35,357 nt of DNA from Sphingobacteriales bacterium 41-5 (GTDB lineage Bacteria > Bacteroidota > Bacteroidia > Chitinophagales > Chitinophagaceae), in NCBI GenBank assembly GCA_001896965.1, contig MKRO01000171.1, positions 1 to 35,357 of the forward strand, read 5' to 3'. Shown here piece after piece: positions 1 through 8,038 of this stretch. The first letter of the stretch is position 1; every line of letters begins with the position of its first letter. The notes under the pieces were generated by a model that searched no databases, was not told where the DNA came from, and saw only the letters and a list, made by a program, of their open reading frames with translations. The position numbers were made by a program, and so were the translations under genes.

Positions 1-416
1 GTTTTTCCATCTGCTTTTCCTGCCAGTTGTTTTGATGCCACGCCCATCACTTTGCCCATATCGGCAGGTGAAGAAGCTCCCGTATCAGCGACGATTTTAG
101 CAATGATCTCCTTTAGTTCTTCTGCTGATAACTGTGCAGGTAAATATTTTTCAATTACGTCAATTTCTTCTTTTTCTTTAGCAGCAAGTTCCGGGCGGTT
201 CTGTTGTTCAAATATCTCCAGCGAATCTTTTCTTTGCTTTACCAGTTTTTGTAAAAGCTTAATCTCATCGTCATCGCTTAAAGTGTCTTTGGCGCCTTGC
301 GCTGTTTTAGCCAGTAAAATAGCGGCTTTCACGGCACGCAACGCCTGAAGAGCCATCGCATTCTTTGCAAGCATTGCTGTTTTAATATCGTTGTTAATCG
401 TTTGTTCGAGTGACAT
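1..416 (-). CDS. GatB/YqeY domain-containing protein (3' end outside window)
   Basis: The minus-strand frame starts at ATG 416 (MSLEQTINNDIKTAM) and runs off the left edge, giving about 138 residues without a stop. The visible part is a helical charged protein with the YqeY-type C-terminal signature DMGKVMGVASKQLAGKADGK; the whole family is only about 150 residues, so nearly all of the protein is here. YqeY proteins resemble the tail domain of the GatB amidotransferase subunit, which contacts tRNA; stand-alone members have no firmly established job and are thought to bind tRNA or act in translation (family knowledge). It lies downstream of gldC on the same strand with about a 100-base gap. 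Family call is confident; cellular role is not. Confidence 0.85.
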   Translation of the reverse strand, partial: MSLEQTINNDIKTAMLAKNAMALQALRAVKAAILLAKTAQGAKDTLSDDDEIKLLQKLVKQRKDSLEIFEQQNRPELAAKEKEEIDVIEKYLPAQLSAEELKEIIAKIVADTGASSPADMGKVMGVASKQLAGKADGK

Positions 417-514
417 AGTTTAGTTATTTTTTAGTGAGTTAATTGTTGTTGTAGTTGAGGTAGAAGTCTTACAGCAAGTCCGAAAAAACAAATATCGTCA
501 TCTGCTGCCTTTGC

Positions 515-865
515 CTAATCCGCCTTGTTTTGCTCCAGTTGTTTCTGCTGAAATTTTTTGTAAAAATCTTTCGCAAAGTTTTTCATTTCTTCTACCTGGT
601 CGGTATAACGGGTGGCGCGGCCGTATGTATCCGCCATTGTCATTAATGTCTGATAAAAGAAATCAGCCATTTCATCCACCATCATTTTTTGTGTCCAAAG
701 ATCAATACGCAGCGCCTCCTTGTCCTCGCCATTCCAAAAGGAAAGGATCATCGCTTTTGCTTTCTGTACATTTTGAATCGTACTATCGCTCGCGTTCCAT
801 TCAATAGTTTCAGGAAAACGGTTTTCGTCCATCTGTACCTCAATAGATATTGTTGATTTCTTCAT
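515..865 (-). CDS. gldC: Gliding motility protein GldC
   Basis: A 116-residue cytoplasmic protein without signal peptide. I start it at ATG 865 (MKKSTISIEVQMDENRFPE); the frame stays open to 910, but the extra 15 residues do not resemble the family. GldC features visible are the N-terminal beta strand with MDENRFPETIEWNASD, the central KAMILSFWNGEDKEALRIDL block and MVDEMADFFYQTLMTMADTY. In Flavobacterium johnsoniae gldC contributes to gliding motility; homologs also occur in non-gliding Bacteroidota, so the gene does not prove that this organism glides. Its neighbours (YqeY, a glycosyltransferase) share its strand but are separated by about 100 bases on each side, so co-transcription is possible, not shown. 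Confidence 0.85.
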   Translation of the reverse strand: MKKSTISIEVQMDENRFPETIEWNASDSTIQNVQKAKAMILSFWNGEDKEALRIDLWTQKMMVDEMADFFYQTLMTMADTYGRATRYTDQVEEMKNFAKDFYKKFQQKQLEQNKAD

Positions 866-973
866 TTGAGAATTTTTATTGGAGGGCAAAGGTACGCAAT
901 AGTTTTTCACGGATTTGCATCAGCCCTTGAACCGGATAGTTCAATAATTATCCTTTTACAAAAGCGGCATAGT

Positions 974-2032
974 TCATTTCAGCAATGTTGCAATTAACCC
1001 GTTTAGGTTCGCCTTTTTATCAAAATCAATCTTCAGATCCTCTGCATTTTGCGAAAGGAGGCTTCTTAGTGCTTCGTTTTTGTACAGGTTCATCATTTGG
1101 TCGGCTAAAGTCTCAGGTGTATTGTTCGTAATCTCTAAAATCCCTCCGGCATATTTAGAGGTAACCTCGGAACGCGGTGCCAACGACGGAATTCCGGTAA
1201 GCAGCGCTTCCAGAACCTGTATATTAAACGTTGCTCTCTCTGCTGTGCTGATATGGGCGTAGGCGCCGGAAAGACATTCGGCAAGTGTGCTTTCGTCCTG
1301 ATTGTTCACAATATTTACATCATTCCGGTATTTAAAATTTGAAAGCGGCTGAATTATTTCTTCCAACTCTTTAGTTGCAAATCGCGATCGCAAATAAACA
1401 ACCAGTTTCCAGTTGGTTTGCTGCATTTTCTTAAACGCGGAAAAAGCTTTTAACAGGTTTAAAAACCCAGCTTCATCAATTTCAAAATCGGTATAAACAA
1501 AATAGGGCTTTTCTTGAGCAAATTGTTCCCTTGCCGCAAGCTTTTCATTATAACTGAAAGTTTGGATGCCATCGGCAATCGGCACCGCAGAAACGATTGT
1601 ATTCGCCACCAGTTCTGGCTTAAGATGCGATATTTTTTGTTGAAGGGTTTCGGAAAAAGTTATTACCTGATTAACCATTGTCAGTTTTTGCAAAGTGTCG
1701 GCATCTGTAGCCACATCATCATTCAGCACAAGCACCTGAGGAATTTCGGTTTTTACAATGCCGCCGGTTTCAAATACCATTAACTTATCAATGGCGTATT
1801 GCTTTAACAGGTTCTTTATTGTTCTTTGTTCAAACAGGTTTGCCGAAAACATTTTACTCAAAGCGCCTTCAACCTTAATTGTTTTAGCACCGGTTATGTT
1901 GATGGAAAAATTTGTTTTGTTGAAAACAAAAACCTCGTGTTGCTTTTCTATCAATTTTTCTACGATAAGCCGGGCAATGTATTGTGACGATGTTTTAAAA
2001 AAATTCTCGCCGGCTATGATTCCAAATCTCAT
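974..2032 (-). CDS. Glycosyltransferase, GT-B fold, family 4-like
   Basis: 352 residues from ATG 2032. The N-terminal half (MRFGIIAGENFFKTSSQYIARLI) is a Rossmann-like domain preceding the C-terminal nucleotide-sugar half. That half contains the strand KLVVYLRSRF, a region NIVNNQDESTLAECLSGAYAHIS and the family 4 donor-site block EALLTGIPSLAPRSEVTSKY followed by AGGILEITNNTPETLADQM. The usual EX7E motif is altered: the first acidic position appears as a Thr-Ala-Glu-Arg stretch (STAERATFNIQVLEALLTG). No signal peptide or membrane helix, so it acts in the cytoplasm or at the inner face. Substrate cannot be read from sequence. The gene begins 12 bases after the stop of the cyclotransferase-like gene, so the two are probably co-transcribed. 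Confidence 0.75.
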   Translation of the reverse strand: MRFGIIAGENFFKTSSQYIARLIVEKLIEKQHEVFVFNKTNFSINITGAKTIKVEGALSKMFSANLFEQRTIKNLLKQYAIDKLMVFETGGIVKTEIPQVLVLNDDVATDADTLQKLTMVNQVITFSETLQQKISHLKPELVANTIVSAVPIADGIQTFSYNEKLAAREQFAQEKPYFVYTDFEIDEAGFLNLLKAFSAFKKMQQTNWKLVVYLRSRFATKELEEIIQPLSNFKYRNDVNIVNNQDESTLAECLSGAYAHISTAERATFNIQVLEALLTGIPSLAPRSEVTSKYAGGILEITNNTPETLADQMMNLYKNEALRSLLSQNAEDLKIDFDKKANLNGLIATLLK

Positions 2033-2044
2033 AAATGCTAAAAA

Positions 2045-2464
2045 CTATGCTTTGTTTCCTTTTAAATATTCGCGCATATCGCCGCTTTCTACAATGCGCT
2101 TTTCGCTTACATCCCGGTTATACCAGTACACCCAGGCCGTAAGCGTTTCGTTATTAAAACTCACATCCACGGCTTCACGTTCGTAATAAACCGCCTCGCC
2201 CTCTTCGGGGTAAAGGCCTTCGTAATCATCAAGCTGCGCCATTGCAAAAGAAAACTCATTTTCGTTTATAATTTGGTACAACTCGCCCCTGACCACGCGG
2301 CCGGTTTTTTGAGGTACCACAACAGGGAACTCGCCCATATCGTACATGGTACCGTTTACGGTTGCCTCGCCCAGCAACCTGAAGTATTTTCTGATGTATT
2401 CGTAAGCCTGGCTTTGAAACCCGCTTAACAATGAGCCGTAAACAAATAGATGACTAGTTTGCAT
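2045..2464 (-). CDS. Gamma-glutamylcyclotransferase (AIG2-like) family protein
   Basis: 139 residues starting at ATG 2464 (MQTSHLFVYGSLLSGF). An in-frame GTG at 2494 would add ten residues, but the family normally begins just before the YGSLL motif, and a -7-like box TAACTTTA ends five bases before ATG 2464. Other family signatures are GTMYDMGEFPVVV, VRGELYQI and LDDYEGLYPEEG, where the Tyr-Glu carries the expected acidic catalytic residue. Members release 5-oxoproline from gamma-glutamyl amines or peptides; many bacterial ones are uncharacterised, so the exact substrate is unknown. First gene of a likely two-gene operon with the glycosyltransferase. The S41 peptidase remnant ends 33 bases upstream. 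Confidence 0.8.
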   Translation of the reverse strand: MQTSHLFVYGSLLSGFQSQAYEYIRKYFRLLGEATVNGTMYDMGEFPVVVPQKTGRVVRGELYQIINENEFSFAMAQLDDYEGLYPEEGEAVYYEREAVDVSFNNETLTAWVYWYNRDVSEKRIVESGDMREYLKGNKA

Positions 2465-2500
2465 AGCCTTAAAGTTACGAAGAAGATTCTTCACTTTTTA
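2465..2500 (-). promoter_or_regulatory. Candidate promoter of the cyclotransferase-like gene
   Basis: On the minus strand TTTG is followed after 23 bases by TAACTTTA, which matches TAnnTTTG at all but the last base. The ATG at 2464 follows after five bases, giving almost no leader. The -33 part lies in the end of the S41 remnant. Match by eye only. Confidence 0.4.
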
Positions 2501-2794
2501 CAAAGCCTTATTTTGATTTGCGTCTTTTATCAACTTCTTTGTTTTTTGCATTTTATAGTCGATGCCTTTTTTTATGGCATCAATTGTTGGGCCTGCAAAT
2601 TCGTCCGGTAGCACGCCCCAGCCTTTTTTAGGCAGCTTTTTATTGATCACTAACCTGAACAAAGGCAATCTAAACCTGATCTTTGTATTAGGCAATACAA
2701 CTTCATTAATAAACCAGGCACTGTTGCCGTAGGCCGCGCCGCCACTGGGTTCGCCAACAATTGTTACGTTTTGCTGACCTTTTAAAACACTCAT
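2498..2794 (-). pseudogene. S41 family peptidase, C-terminal fragment cut by IS630
   Basis: The 98-residue open frame has the end of a Bacteroidota S41 (C-terminal processing protease type) enzyme: LKGQQNVTIVGEPSGGAAYG, which follows the catalytic-Ser strand in intact members, then FINEVVLPNTKIRFRLPLFR and GWGVLPDEFAGPTIDAIKKG. Intact S41 proteins of this sort are roughly 450-550 residues; the signal peptide, N-terminal part and catalytic Ser are missing. The sequence starts three codons before LKGQ, directly beside the stop codon of the IS630 transposase on the same strand. The bases on the far side of the element (3795-4016) do not encode the missing part. I therefore read it as a non-functional remnant, although its ATG would allow translation. 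Confidence 0.8.
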
Positions 2795-2796
2795 TA

Positions 2797-3300
2797 CTAA
2801 AACAGATGCAGAAAATGTAAATCACTGATCTCATTCAGGTTTTTAAACAACTTGTTGGTAAAGCTCCGTTTGATATGCTGCCATATCTTTTCTGCCGGAT
2901 TTAGTTCCGGGCTATATGGCGGAAGAAATAGCAGGGCAATGTTTGGAGGAATTTTTAATCTTTTGGCTTTATGAAAAGCACCATTATCCAATACTACGAT
3001 TTTATATTCCTGAGGATTGGTTTGTGAAAACTCATTAAGAAATACCTGAAAAGTATCTGTATTACAACAAGGCATTTCTAATTGAAACTGCTCTCCTGTT
3101 AGCGGGGAAAAAGCTCCAAAAATATAGGTGTACTCAAAAACCTGCTGGAACGTGCATACTGGCTGAACTCCTTTGGCTGTCAAGCCTCTTCCATACTTAG
3201 TATGTAGCCCAACCCTGCTTTCATCGTGAAAAAACAAATTGACAGCGCTATATTCAACAGGTATGCCAAGAGCTATATCTGCTACCCTTTTCGTGAAGTT
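2797..3300 (-). CDS. IS630 transposase, catalytic DDE frame (orfB)
   Basis: The -1 frame relative to orfA, open from the A-run to TAG 2797. Its first ATG is at 3237, but family similarity begins upstream of that ATG, so translation most likely arrives by frameshift. Catalytic residues are all visible: first Asp in FFHDESRVG, second Asp in IVVLDNGAFHKA, and Glu in the hallmark LPPYSPELNPAEKIWQHIK. This is the IS630/Tc1-mariner type strand-transfer domain. The end, NLNEISDLHFLHLF, is shorter than I expect for the family by roughly 20 residues, which may mean a clipped 3' end where the element meets the S41 gene. Confidence 0.8.
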   Translation of the reverse strand, partial: NFTKRVADIALGIPVEYSAVNLFFHDESRVGLHTKYGRGLTAKGVQPVCTFQQVFEYTYIFGAFSPLTGEQFQLEMPCCNTDTFQVFLNEFSQTNPQEYKIVVLDNGAFHKAKRLKIPPNIALLFLPPYSPELNPAEKIWQHIKRSFTNKLFKNLNEISDLHFLHLF

Positions 3301-3794
3301 TTTTTAAAAGCCTCCACCGCCTGGGCATCTTTGTTGACATGGCTTTTTCTTGCTGCTTTTACGCTGGTTCCAAAGTGCCTGATTGCATATTTAAGCACTG
3401 TATTGTATTTCACCTCCTTGTTAAACTCGTCTTTTATCCACTGCCGGAGTTCTGCGTAACCTGCCAAACCATTTTTGGCATCATGGAGCTTTTCGGCCAT
3501 TTTGTTGTGTTCTTCTTTGGTAAAAACAGATGGTTTACCCGCATGATCCTTTCTGCCATTTGCCATTAATAGTTCTATTCCGCCCACCTTATAGGCCGTA
3601 CGCCAATTATGAATGCTTTGGCTACAGGCTCCTACGCTTTCCATCAGCTCCCTTTTGCTTATGCCATCGCTGCCGGCTTTTTTCATGGCTAAAAGCATTT
3701 TAATACGGGGCTCCATCATCGCAGAAGACTTCTTTAATCTAACCCTAAGTTCTTTGACCGTTTCTTTAACTGGTATAAATAGTGCAAACGACAT
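3282..3794 (-). CDS. IS630 transposase, N-terminal frame (orfA)
   Basis: 170 residues from ATG 3794 to a TAG at 3282. It holds the DNA-binding half of an IS630 transposase: a helix-turn-helix with GISKRELMESVGACSQSIHNW followed by a basic linker (NGRKDHAGKP) and a second winged-helix-like part (GYAELRQWIKDEFNKEVKYN). It ends AVEAFKKTSRKG just after the run of seven A at 3299-3305 (minus strand). Reading back one base within that run continues as NFTKRVADIALGIPVEYSAV and enters the catalytic frame without any gap in family similarity, so the intact enzyme is probably a frameshift product. Confidence 0.8.
   Translation of the reverse strand: MSFALFIPVKETVKELRVRLKKSSAMMEPRIKMLLAMKKAGSDGISKRELMESVGACSQSIHNWRTAYKVGGIELLMANGRKDHAGKPSVFTKEEHNKMAEKLHDAKNGLAGYAELRQWIKDEFNKEVKYNTVLKYAIRHFGTSVKAARKSHVNKDAQAVEAFKKTSRKG
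3297..3309 (-). promoter_or_regulatory. Putative -1 frameshift site in the IS630 transposase gene
   Basis: The minus strand reads TTTTAAAAAAAC here. In the orfA frame the codons are TTT AAA AAA ACT; moving back one base gives AAA AAC and joins the catalytic frame. Runs of A of this kind allow ribosome or polymerase slippage in several IS families. A plain one-base mutation is the alternative. Confidence 0.55.
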
Positions 3795-4016
3795 AATGAT
3801 TTATTTTTTAGACCAAAGGTAAAACAAAAAAACCAATACGTAAAATATCGGTCTTAAATAATTTTCACTTTCGTATAATTTGCGCTTGCGCCAATTTGAA
3901 CTTGAGTTTGGTGTTTTACTGAATTTTGTAAAAGTTTCTTTGGTATTAAATCCAACGGCACAAGTAATTCAAAAATGAACGCAACTTCATTGCTTATCAA
4001 AAAGCCCGTTAACGTT

Positions 4017-5285
4017 TTACTTATCAAACTGCTTTAAATTAAGTGCCGGATTTATCCTCGCGTCCTGCGCCAGCAGGTCTTTCCAGTAAACTGTTTTATT
4101 CTTTTCGGCTGCTTCACGGCCAAGTATCGCGCTCAGTGAGGAGTTGGCGCCATCTTCAAGCAAATTCAGCCGGTTGCCGCTGGTGATGGCATTAATAAAC
4201 GATTTGCCTTTATTGATGTCAGCGTCATCAAGAGAAGAGTTAGAAGTTCCTTTTGCTATTTGCTCAGGCGTTAACGCCGTACCGGAGCGGTTAATACCGC
4301 AGTCCCACCCATTTTCACCGTTTATAAAAACGCCTCCGCTGTAATGTGCTTCTGCTATGCCTTTGGTGCCAATAAAGCGGGCACAAACATCCCCAAATGT
4401 GTTCCCAAGTTTCGAAGATTGTACGGTTACGTTAATATCATTTGGGTATTTGTAAATCACCTGGTAATTCGTCCAAGCGTTGCCGATGTCACTTTTCCCT
4501 TTATCGCCGCCAAGCCCCATAGCATATAAAGGAGTCGTACCTAATGCCCAATTGCACACATCAATCATGTGGATGGCCTGGTCAAGGTAAATGCCGCCCG
4601 AGAGTTCATTAAAATAAAAATGATTGCGTATTCTCATTTCATCGCGCGACCATTTTTCGTTTCGGAAAACAGGGTTAACCGAAGAAAAATAATAAAGTTG
4701 AACGCTTATGATTTCACCAATATCGCCATTGTGAATTCGCTCCATCATTTGCACATAAGGCGTGGCATACCGTATCTGAAACCCAACAACGGCAGTCTGT
4801 TTAGTGCCCAGCGTTTTACCTGTAGCTATAAATTTTTTGCATCCGTTCGTATCAATCGCTGTGGGCTTTTCCGAGTACACATGTTTGCCCGCTTTTGCCG
4901 CAGCTTCTAAAATAAAGGGGTGGGCATAGCCCGGCGTCGAAATCAGCACCGCGTCCACCTCTTTATTATTGATCAACGACTGATAGGCTTTTGATCCCTG
5001 ATAAATATTTTTTTTAGCTACGGCGCCAAAGCCTTTTTTGGCATTGAGGCCATTTACTCTTCGTTCTGCGACAGGCAGCTTATCATTAAAAAGATCAGCC
5101 AGCGCAATGATATTAATATTGTTATGCGCCGACATGGTGCTAATAACCGAGCTTCCCCGGTTGCCGCAGCCCACCATCCCAATAGTAACCGCCGAATTAT
5201 TATTGGTGGCAAAAACAATTGATGGTTTTAGGATGAGCACACCTGAAGCGGCTCCTGCAGCTTTTAAAAAATTTCTTCGTTTCAT
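4017..5285 (-). CDS. Secreted Gfo/Idh/MocA family oxidoreductase
   Basis: 422 residues from ATG 5285. The N-terminus carries a twin-arginine-type signal, MKRRNFLKAAGAASG, with a hydrophobic core and a probable cut after VFA near residue 26. The NAD-binding Rossmann motif is GMVGCGNRG (residues 37-44), followed by an acidic residue after strand two (ALADLF), and the family EKP motif lies at residues 139-141 (YSEKPTAID). A C-terminal alpha/beta domain includes YFNELSGGIYLDQAIHMIDV, the region that usually holds the catalytic His (here HMIDVCNW). Such exported members act on sugars or sugar derivatives; the substrate cannot be named. It stands alone, with no transporter or glycosidase gene next to it. 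The upstream side has no clear -33/-7 pair. Confidence 0.85.
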   Translation of the reverse strand: MKRRNFLKAAGAASGVLILKPSIVFATNNNSAVTIGMVGCGNRGSSVISTMSAHNNINIIALADLFNDKLPVAERRVNGLNAKKGFGAVAKKNIYQGSKAYQSLINNKEVDAVLISTPGYAHPFILEAAAKAGKHVYSEKPTAIDTNGCKKFIATGKTLGTKQTAVVGFQIRYATPYVQMMERIHNGDIGEIISVQLYYFSSVNPVFRNEKWSRDEMRIRNHFYFNELSGGIYLDQAIHMIDVCNWALGTTPLYAMGLGGDKGKSDIGNAWTNYQVIYKYPNDINVTVQSSKLGNTFGDVCARFIGTKGIAEAHYSGGVFINGENGWDCGINRSGTALTPEQIAKGTSNSSLDDADINKGKSFINAITSGNRLNLLEDGANSSLSAILGREAAEKNKTVYWKDLLAQDARINPALNLKQFDK

Positions 5286-5518
5286 TATGATCAGTTTTGC
5301 GTTAGATAAAATGTATGCTACTAAGTTATTGATAAAGTTTCCGCTAAAAGAAATTTTTCGAAATTATGTGCAACAATTACGATTTATAAGAAAGAAACCG
5401 GAATAGGGATTTAATAAATAGTTTTCCGAAATGTTGCGTTTTCCCTCTCATGCTCGTCTTTTCTATTATGTTGAAATTAATTTACTATGCTTTTAAGTAC
5501 ACCTCACCTCAAACTACC

Positions 5519-5917
5519 ATGATGAAAAGTTTATTTTTTATTCTGATCGTTAGCATAGCCTTCACAGCTTGTAAACAAGAAGGCATCGGCCTTGAAAACG
5601 GGAACAATCAAATGCTACAAAAAACCTGGGTCAACTCGGTTGAAGAACAAGCCACCAGCGAAGAATTGATTTATCGCCCTGAAAACTACCGCGATTTCCC
5701 GGTTTTGATGTACCGTCACCAATATGTTTTTAATTCGGGCGGAAAGGGTAAAATTTTTGTACTTGCTCAAAACGACGGCCATTATTTTGCGCCCTGCACA
5801 TGGGCTTATAATGCCGGCACACATATTTTGGAAATTAAGCAAGACGGAGAAGAAAGGCCAACCCAATTTTTGGTGACGGCTTTAGAAAATGATTTGCTGA
5901 AGTTAAAAAGATTATAG
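5519..5917 (+). CDS. Small lipoprotein of unknown function
   Basis: 132 residues from ATG 5519; the frame is open back to 5450 but the added 23 residues would spoil the signal peptide. MMKSLFFILIVSIAFTACKQ is a lipoprotein signal with lipobox F-T-A-C and acylated Cys near residue 18. The mature part contains VFNSGGKGKIFVLAQNDGHY and a later strand pattern ILEIKQDGEERPTQFLVTAL, the layout of a small beta-rich domain like those annotated as lipocalin-like in Bacteroidota. The lysine right after the Cys does not settle membrane sorting. It ends 58 bases before recQ on the same strand; function unknown. Confidence 0.65.
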   Translation: MMKSLFFILIVSIAFTACKQEGIGLENGNNQMLQKTWVNSVEEQATSEELIYRPENYRDFPVLMYRHQYVFNSGGKGKIFVLAQNDGHYFAPCTWAYNAGTHILEIKQDGEERPTQFLVTALENDLLKLKRL

Positions 5918-5975
5918 TTGATGGCTGTAAACTGAATGTAATTTTTAAGAGTTCTTGTACTAATTTTACATTCAA

Positions 5976-7889
5976 ATGCAACAGCATCTTCATCAAATTC
6001 TTAAACGGTATTTTGGTTTTGACGAATTCCGTCCATTGCAACTGGATATTATTTCCACAGCAATGAACGGCGATGATGTGTTGGCACTGATGCCCACGGG
6101 TGGCGGAAAATCTTTATGTTATCAGGTTCCCGCGCTTGCTAAAGAAGGCTTGTGCCTTGTTATTTCCCCGCTAATTGCTTTGATGAACGACCAGGTACAA
6201 AACCTGCGCAAAAGAAATATCACAGCGTTTGCTATTCACACAGGCATGCCGCGAAAAGAAGTGATCAATGTGTTGGAAACGGCCTCGCACAGCAATTGCA
6301 AATTTTTATATGTGTCTCCCGAACGTTTGGAGACATCTTTGTTTAAAGAGTACCTGCCGGGGCTTGGCGTAAATTTTATTGCTGTTGATGAAGCGCATTG
6401 CATCTCGCAATGGGGTTATGATTTTCGTCCGCCGTATTTAAGGATTGTTCAATTGAGGGAAGAATTGCCCGATGTTCCTGTGATTGCGCTGACCGCTTCT
6501 GCAACGCCGCTCGTGCAAAAAGATATTTGCGAAAAATTGAGTGTTGACGGCGCAGGCAATTTCAAAATCTTCAGGCAGTCTTTCGAAAGGCCGAATTTAT
6601 CTTACAGCGTTTTTCGGGTGCACAGCCGGATTAATAAAATTGCTGAGGTTTTATCAAATGTGCAGGGTACAGCAATCGTGTATTGTAAAACCCGAAAGCG
6701 CACCAAAGAAATTGCTGAACTCCTGAATATGCAGGGCATCGCCGCCGACTTTTATAATGCAGGACTTAGTTCTGAAGAACGCACAAAAAGGCAACACAAC
6801 TGGGTGCAGAACAAAACTCGTGTGATTGTGTGCACAAACGCGTTTGGTATGGGCATCGACAAGCCTGATGTGCGGGTGGTGATTCATGCGGATGTGCCGG
6901 ATTGCCTTGAAAATTATTATCAGGAAGCAGGCCGCGCGGGCCGTGATGGCAGGCGTTCGTTTGCGGTGCTTTTGTATGACGATACGGAAATTGATGTGTT
7001 AAAACAAATGCCTGATATACGTTATCCCGATATGGAAACAATCAGGCAGGTATATAAAAGTACGGTGAATTATTTGCAACTTCCCGAAGGCGAAGAGCCG
7101 GGCGATTATTATGATTTTGACCTGAAGGACTTCATTAAAAAATTCAATCTCGACATCAATACTACGATTTACGGTTTAAAAGCGCTGGAGCAGGATGGTT
7201 GGCTGAGTTTTAATGAAACAGTTTTTATGGCGGCTACCGTCAGGTTCACAATTTCTAAAAACGAGTTGTACGAATATGAAGCCACACACGCCCACCTGGA
7301 GCCGATGATAAAAACTTTGCTCCGCACTTACGAGGGAATTTATGATTACCCGGTTGCTGTTTCTGAAACCTACGTTGCTTATCTGACAAAGTTTGAAATT
7401 GCAGTTGTAAAAGATCAGTTGAACAGGCTGCATTTTGACCGTGTGATAGATTATCAACCGCAAAAGGATTCGCCGCAGGTGTACCTTAACCGCAGCCGTA
7501 TCAAATCGTCGTTGCTGCAAATTGATATTGAATTATTGTCTGAACGTAAAAGAATCTTTGCCGAACGGATTGACCAGATGATCAAATATATTTTGGATAA
7601 AAAAGAATGCCGCAGCAAGATCATCGGGAACTATTTTGGAGACGCCGAAATGAAAGATTGCGGTATTTGCGACAACTGCCTCCGCAGAAAAAAAACTGAG
7701 ATATCAAAAGAAAACTTTAATAAAATTTCGGCCTTCCTTAAAAATAATTTACAAACGCCACAAAGCACCATTCATGTTTTTAAGCAACTACCGGGCTTTA
7801 ATAAGGAACAGGTTTGGACGGTTATTAATTTCCTGGTGGATGAAGGGCATATCCATATTCAAATAGACGGCAAATTGAAGTGGAAATAA
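5976..7889 (+). CDS. recQ: ATP-dependent DNA helicase RecQ
   Basis: 637 residues from ATG 5976. Helicase domain 1 has FDEFRPLQ (Q-motif region), Walker A MPTGGGKS (39-46), SPLIALMNDQV, DEAH at 138-141 and the RecQ aromatic loop SQWGYDFRPPY (144-154). Domain 2 has IVYCKTRKRT, TNAFGMGIDKPDVR and YYQEAGRAGRDG with the arginine finger. The zinc-binding module uses four cysteines (KKECRSKI, MKDCGICDNC), followed by a winged-helix-like tail. No HRDC domain is evident after it; the last part, QTPQSTIHVFKQLPGFNKEQ, is another helix-turn-helix-like segment. RecQ unwinds DNA 3' to 5' in recombination repair and fork restart. A TAATTTTA box at 5961-5968 may be a weak -7 element. Confidence 0.95.
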   Translation: MQQHLHQILKRYFGFDEFRPLQLDIISTAMNGDDVLALMPTGGGKSLCYQVPALAKEGLCLVISPLIALMNDQVQNLRKRNITAFAIHTGMPRKEVINVLETASHSNCKFLYVSPERLETSLFKEYLPGLGVNFIAVDEAHCISQWGYDFRPPYLRIVQLREELPDVPVIALTASATPLVQKDICEKLSVDGAGNFKIFRQSFERPNLSYSVFRVHSRINKIAEVLSNVQGTAIVYCKTRKRTKEIAELLNMQGIAADFYNAGLSSEERTKRQHNWVQNKTRVIVCTNAFGMGIDKPDVRVVIHADVPDCLENYYQEAGRAGRDGRRSFAVLLYDDTEIDVLKQMPDIRYPDMETIRQVYKSTVNYLQLPEGEEPGDYYDFDLKDFIKKFNLDINTTIYGLKALEQDGWLSFNETVFMAATVRFTISKNELYEYEATHAHLEPMIKTLLRTYEGIYDYPVAVSETYVAYLTKFEIAVVKDQLNRLHFDRVIDYQPQKDSPQVYLNRSRIKSSLLQIDIELLSERKRIFAERIDQMIKYILDKKECRSKIIGNYFGDAEMKDCGICDNCLRRKKTEISKENFNKISAFLKNNLQTPQSTIHVFKQLPGFNKEQVWTVINFLVDEGHIHIQIDGKLKWK

Positions 7890-7961
7890 AACCGCCCCGC
7901 AAAGAGCGACATTTTTCTGTTAACAGCTATCCTGGTAAACGCCACCGCCTTTGAAAACGGC

Positions 7962-7994
7962 GACAACTATAATTTTAATATTTGATAAGTTGTC
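7962..7994. repeat. Inverted repeat between recQ and the tsaC-like gene
   Basis: GACAACT at 7962-7968 is the exact reverse complement of AGTTGTC at 7988-7994, with an AT-rich 19-base centre. No T-run follows on the plus strand, so it is not a typical terminator. It ends 8 bases before the candidate -33 of the next gene. Confidence 0.4.
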
Positions 7995-8001
7995 CTGAAA
8001 A

Positions 8002-8035
8002 TTGAAACCTTTCTTATCAAAGCATTTTATATTTG
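8002..8035 (+). promoter_or_regulatory. Candidate promoter abutting the tsaC-like start codon
   Basis: TTG at 8002-8004 and TATATTTG at 8028-8035, spaced by 23 bases, match the Bacteroidota -33 and TAnnTTTG elements. The ATG begins at 8039, so transcription would start at or next to the start codon. Confidence 0.5.
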
Positions 8036-8038
8036 ACC

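Larger units (their letters stand above)
2797..3840 (-). mobile_element. IS630-family insertion sequence, boundaries unresolved
   Basis: The transposase-coding part spans 2797-3794 on the minus strand. The 3' limit is near 2795, where S41 peptidase sequence begins; the 5' limit lies somewhere between 3795 and about 3860. IS630 elements insert at TA and have inverted ends, but I could not find matching inverted ends by eye, so one end may be deleted. The C-terminus of the transposase also looks short after NLNEISD. The element may therefore be incomplete. Confidence 0.75.

Noticed and set aside
2795-3860. Terminal inverted repeats and TA duplication of the IS630 element
   Set aside because: No pair of matching ends could be found by eye, so exact element limits are not claimed.
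3854-4016. Minus-strand open stretch between the oxidoreductase and IS630 that could be the missing S41 part
   Set aside because: The translated frame (for example KHQTQVQIGASANYTKVKI) shows no S41 motif and has no start; left unassigned.
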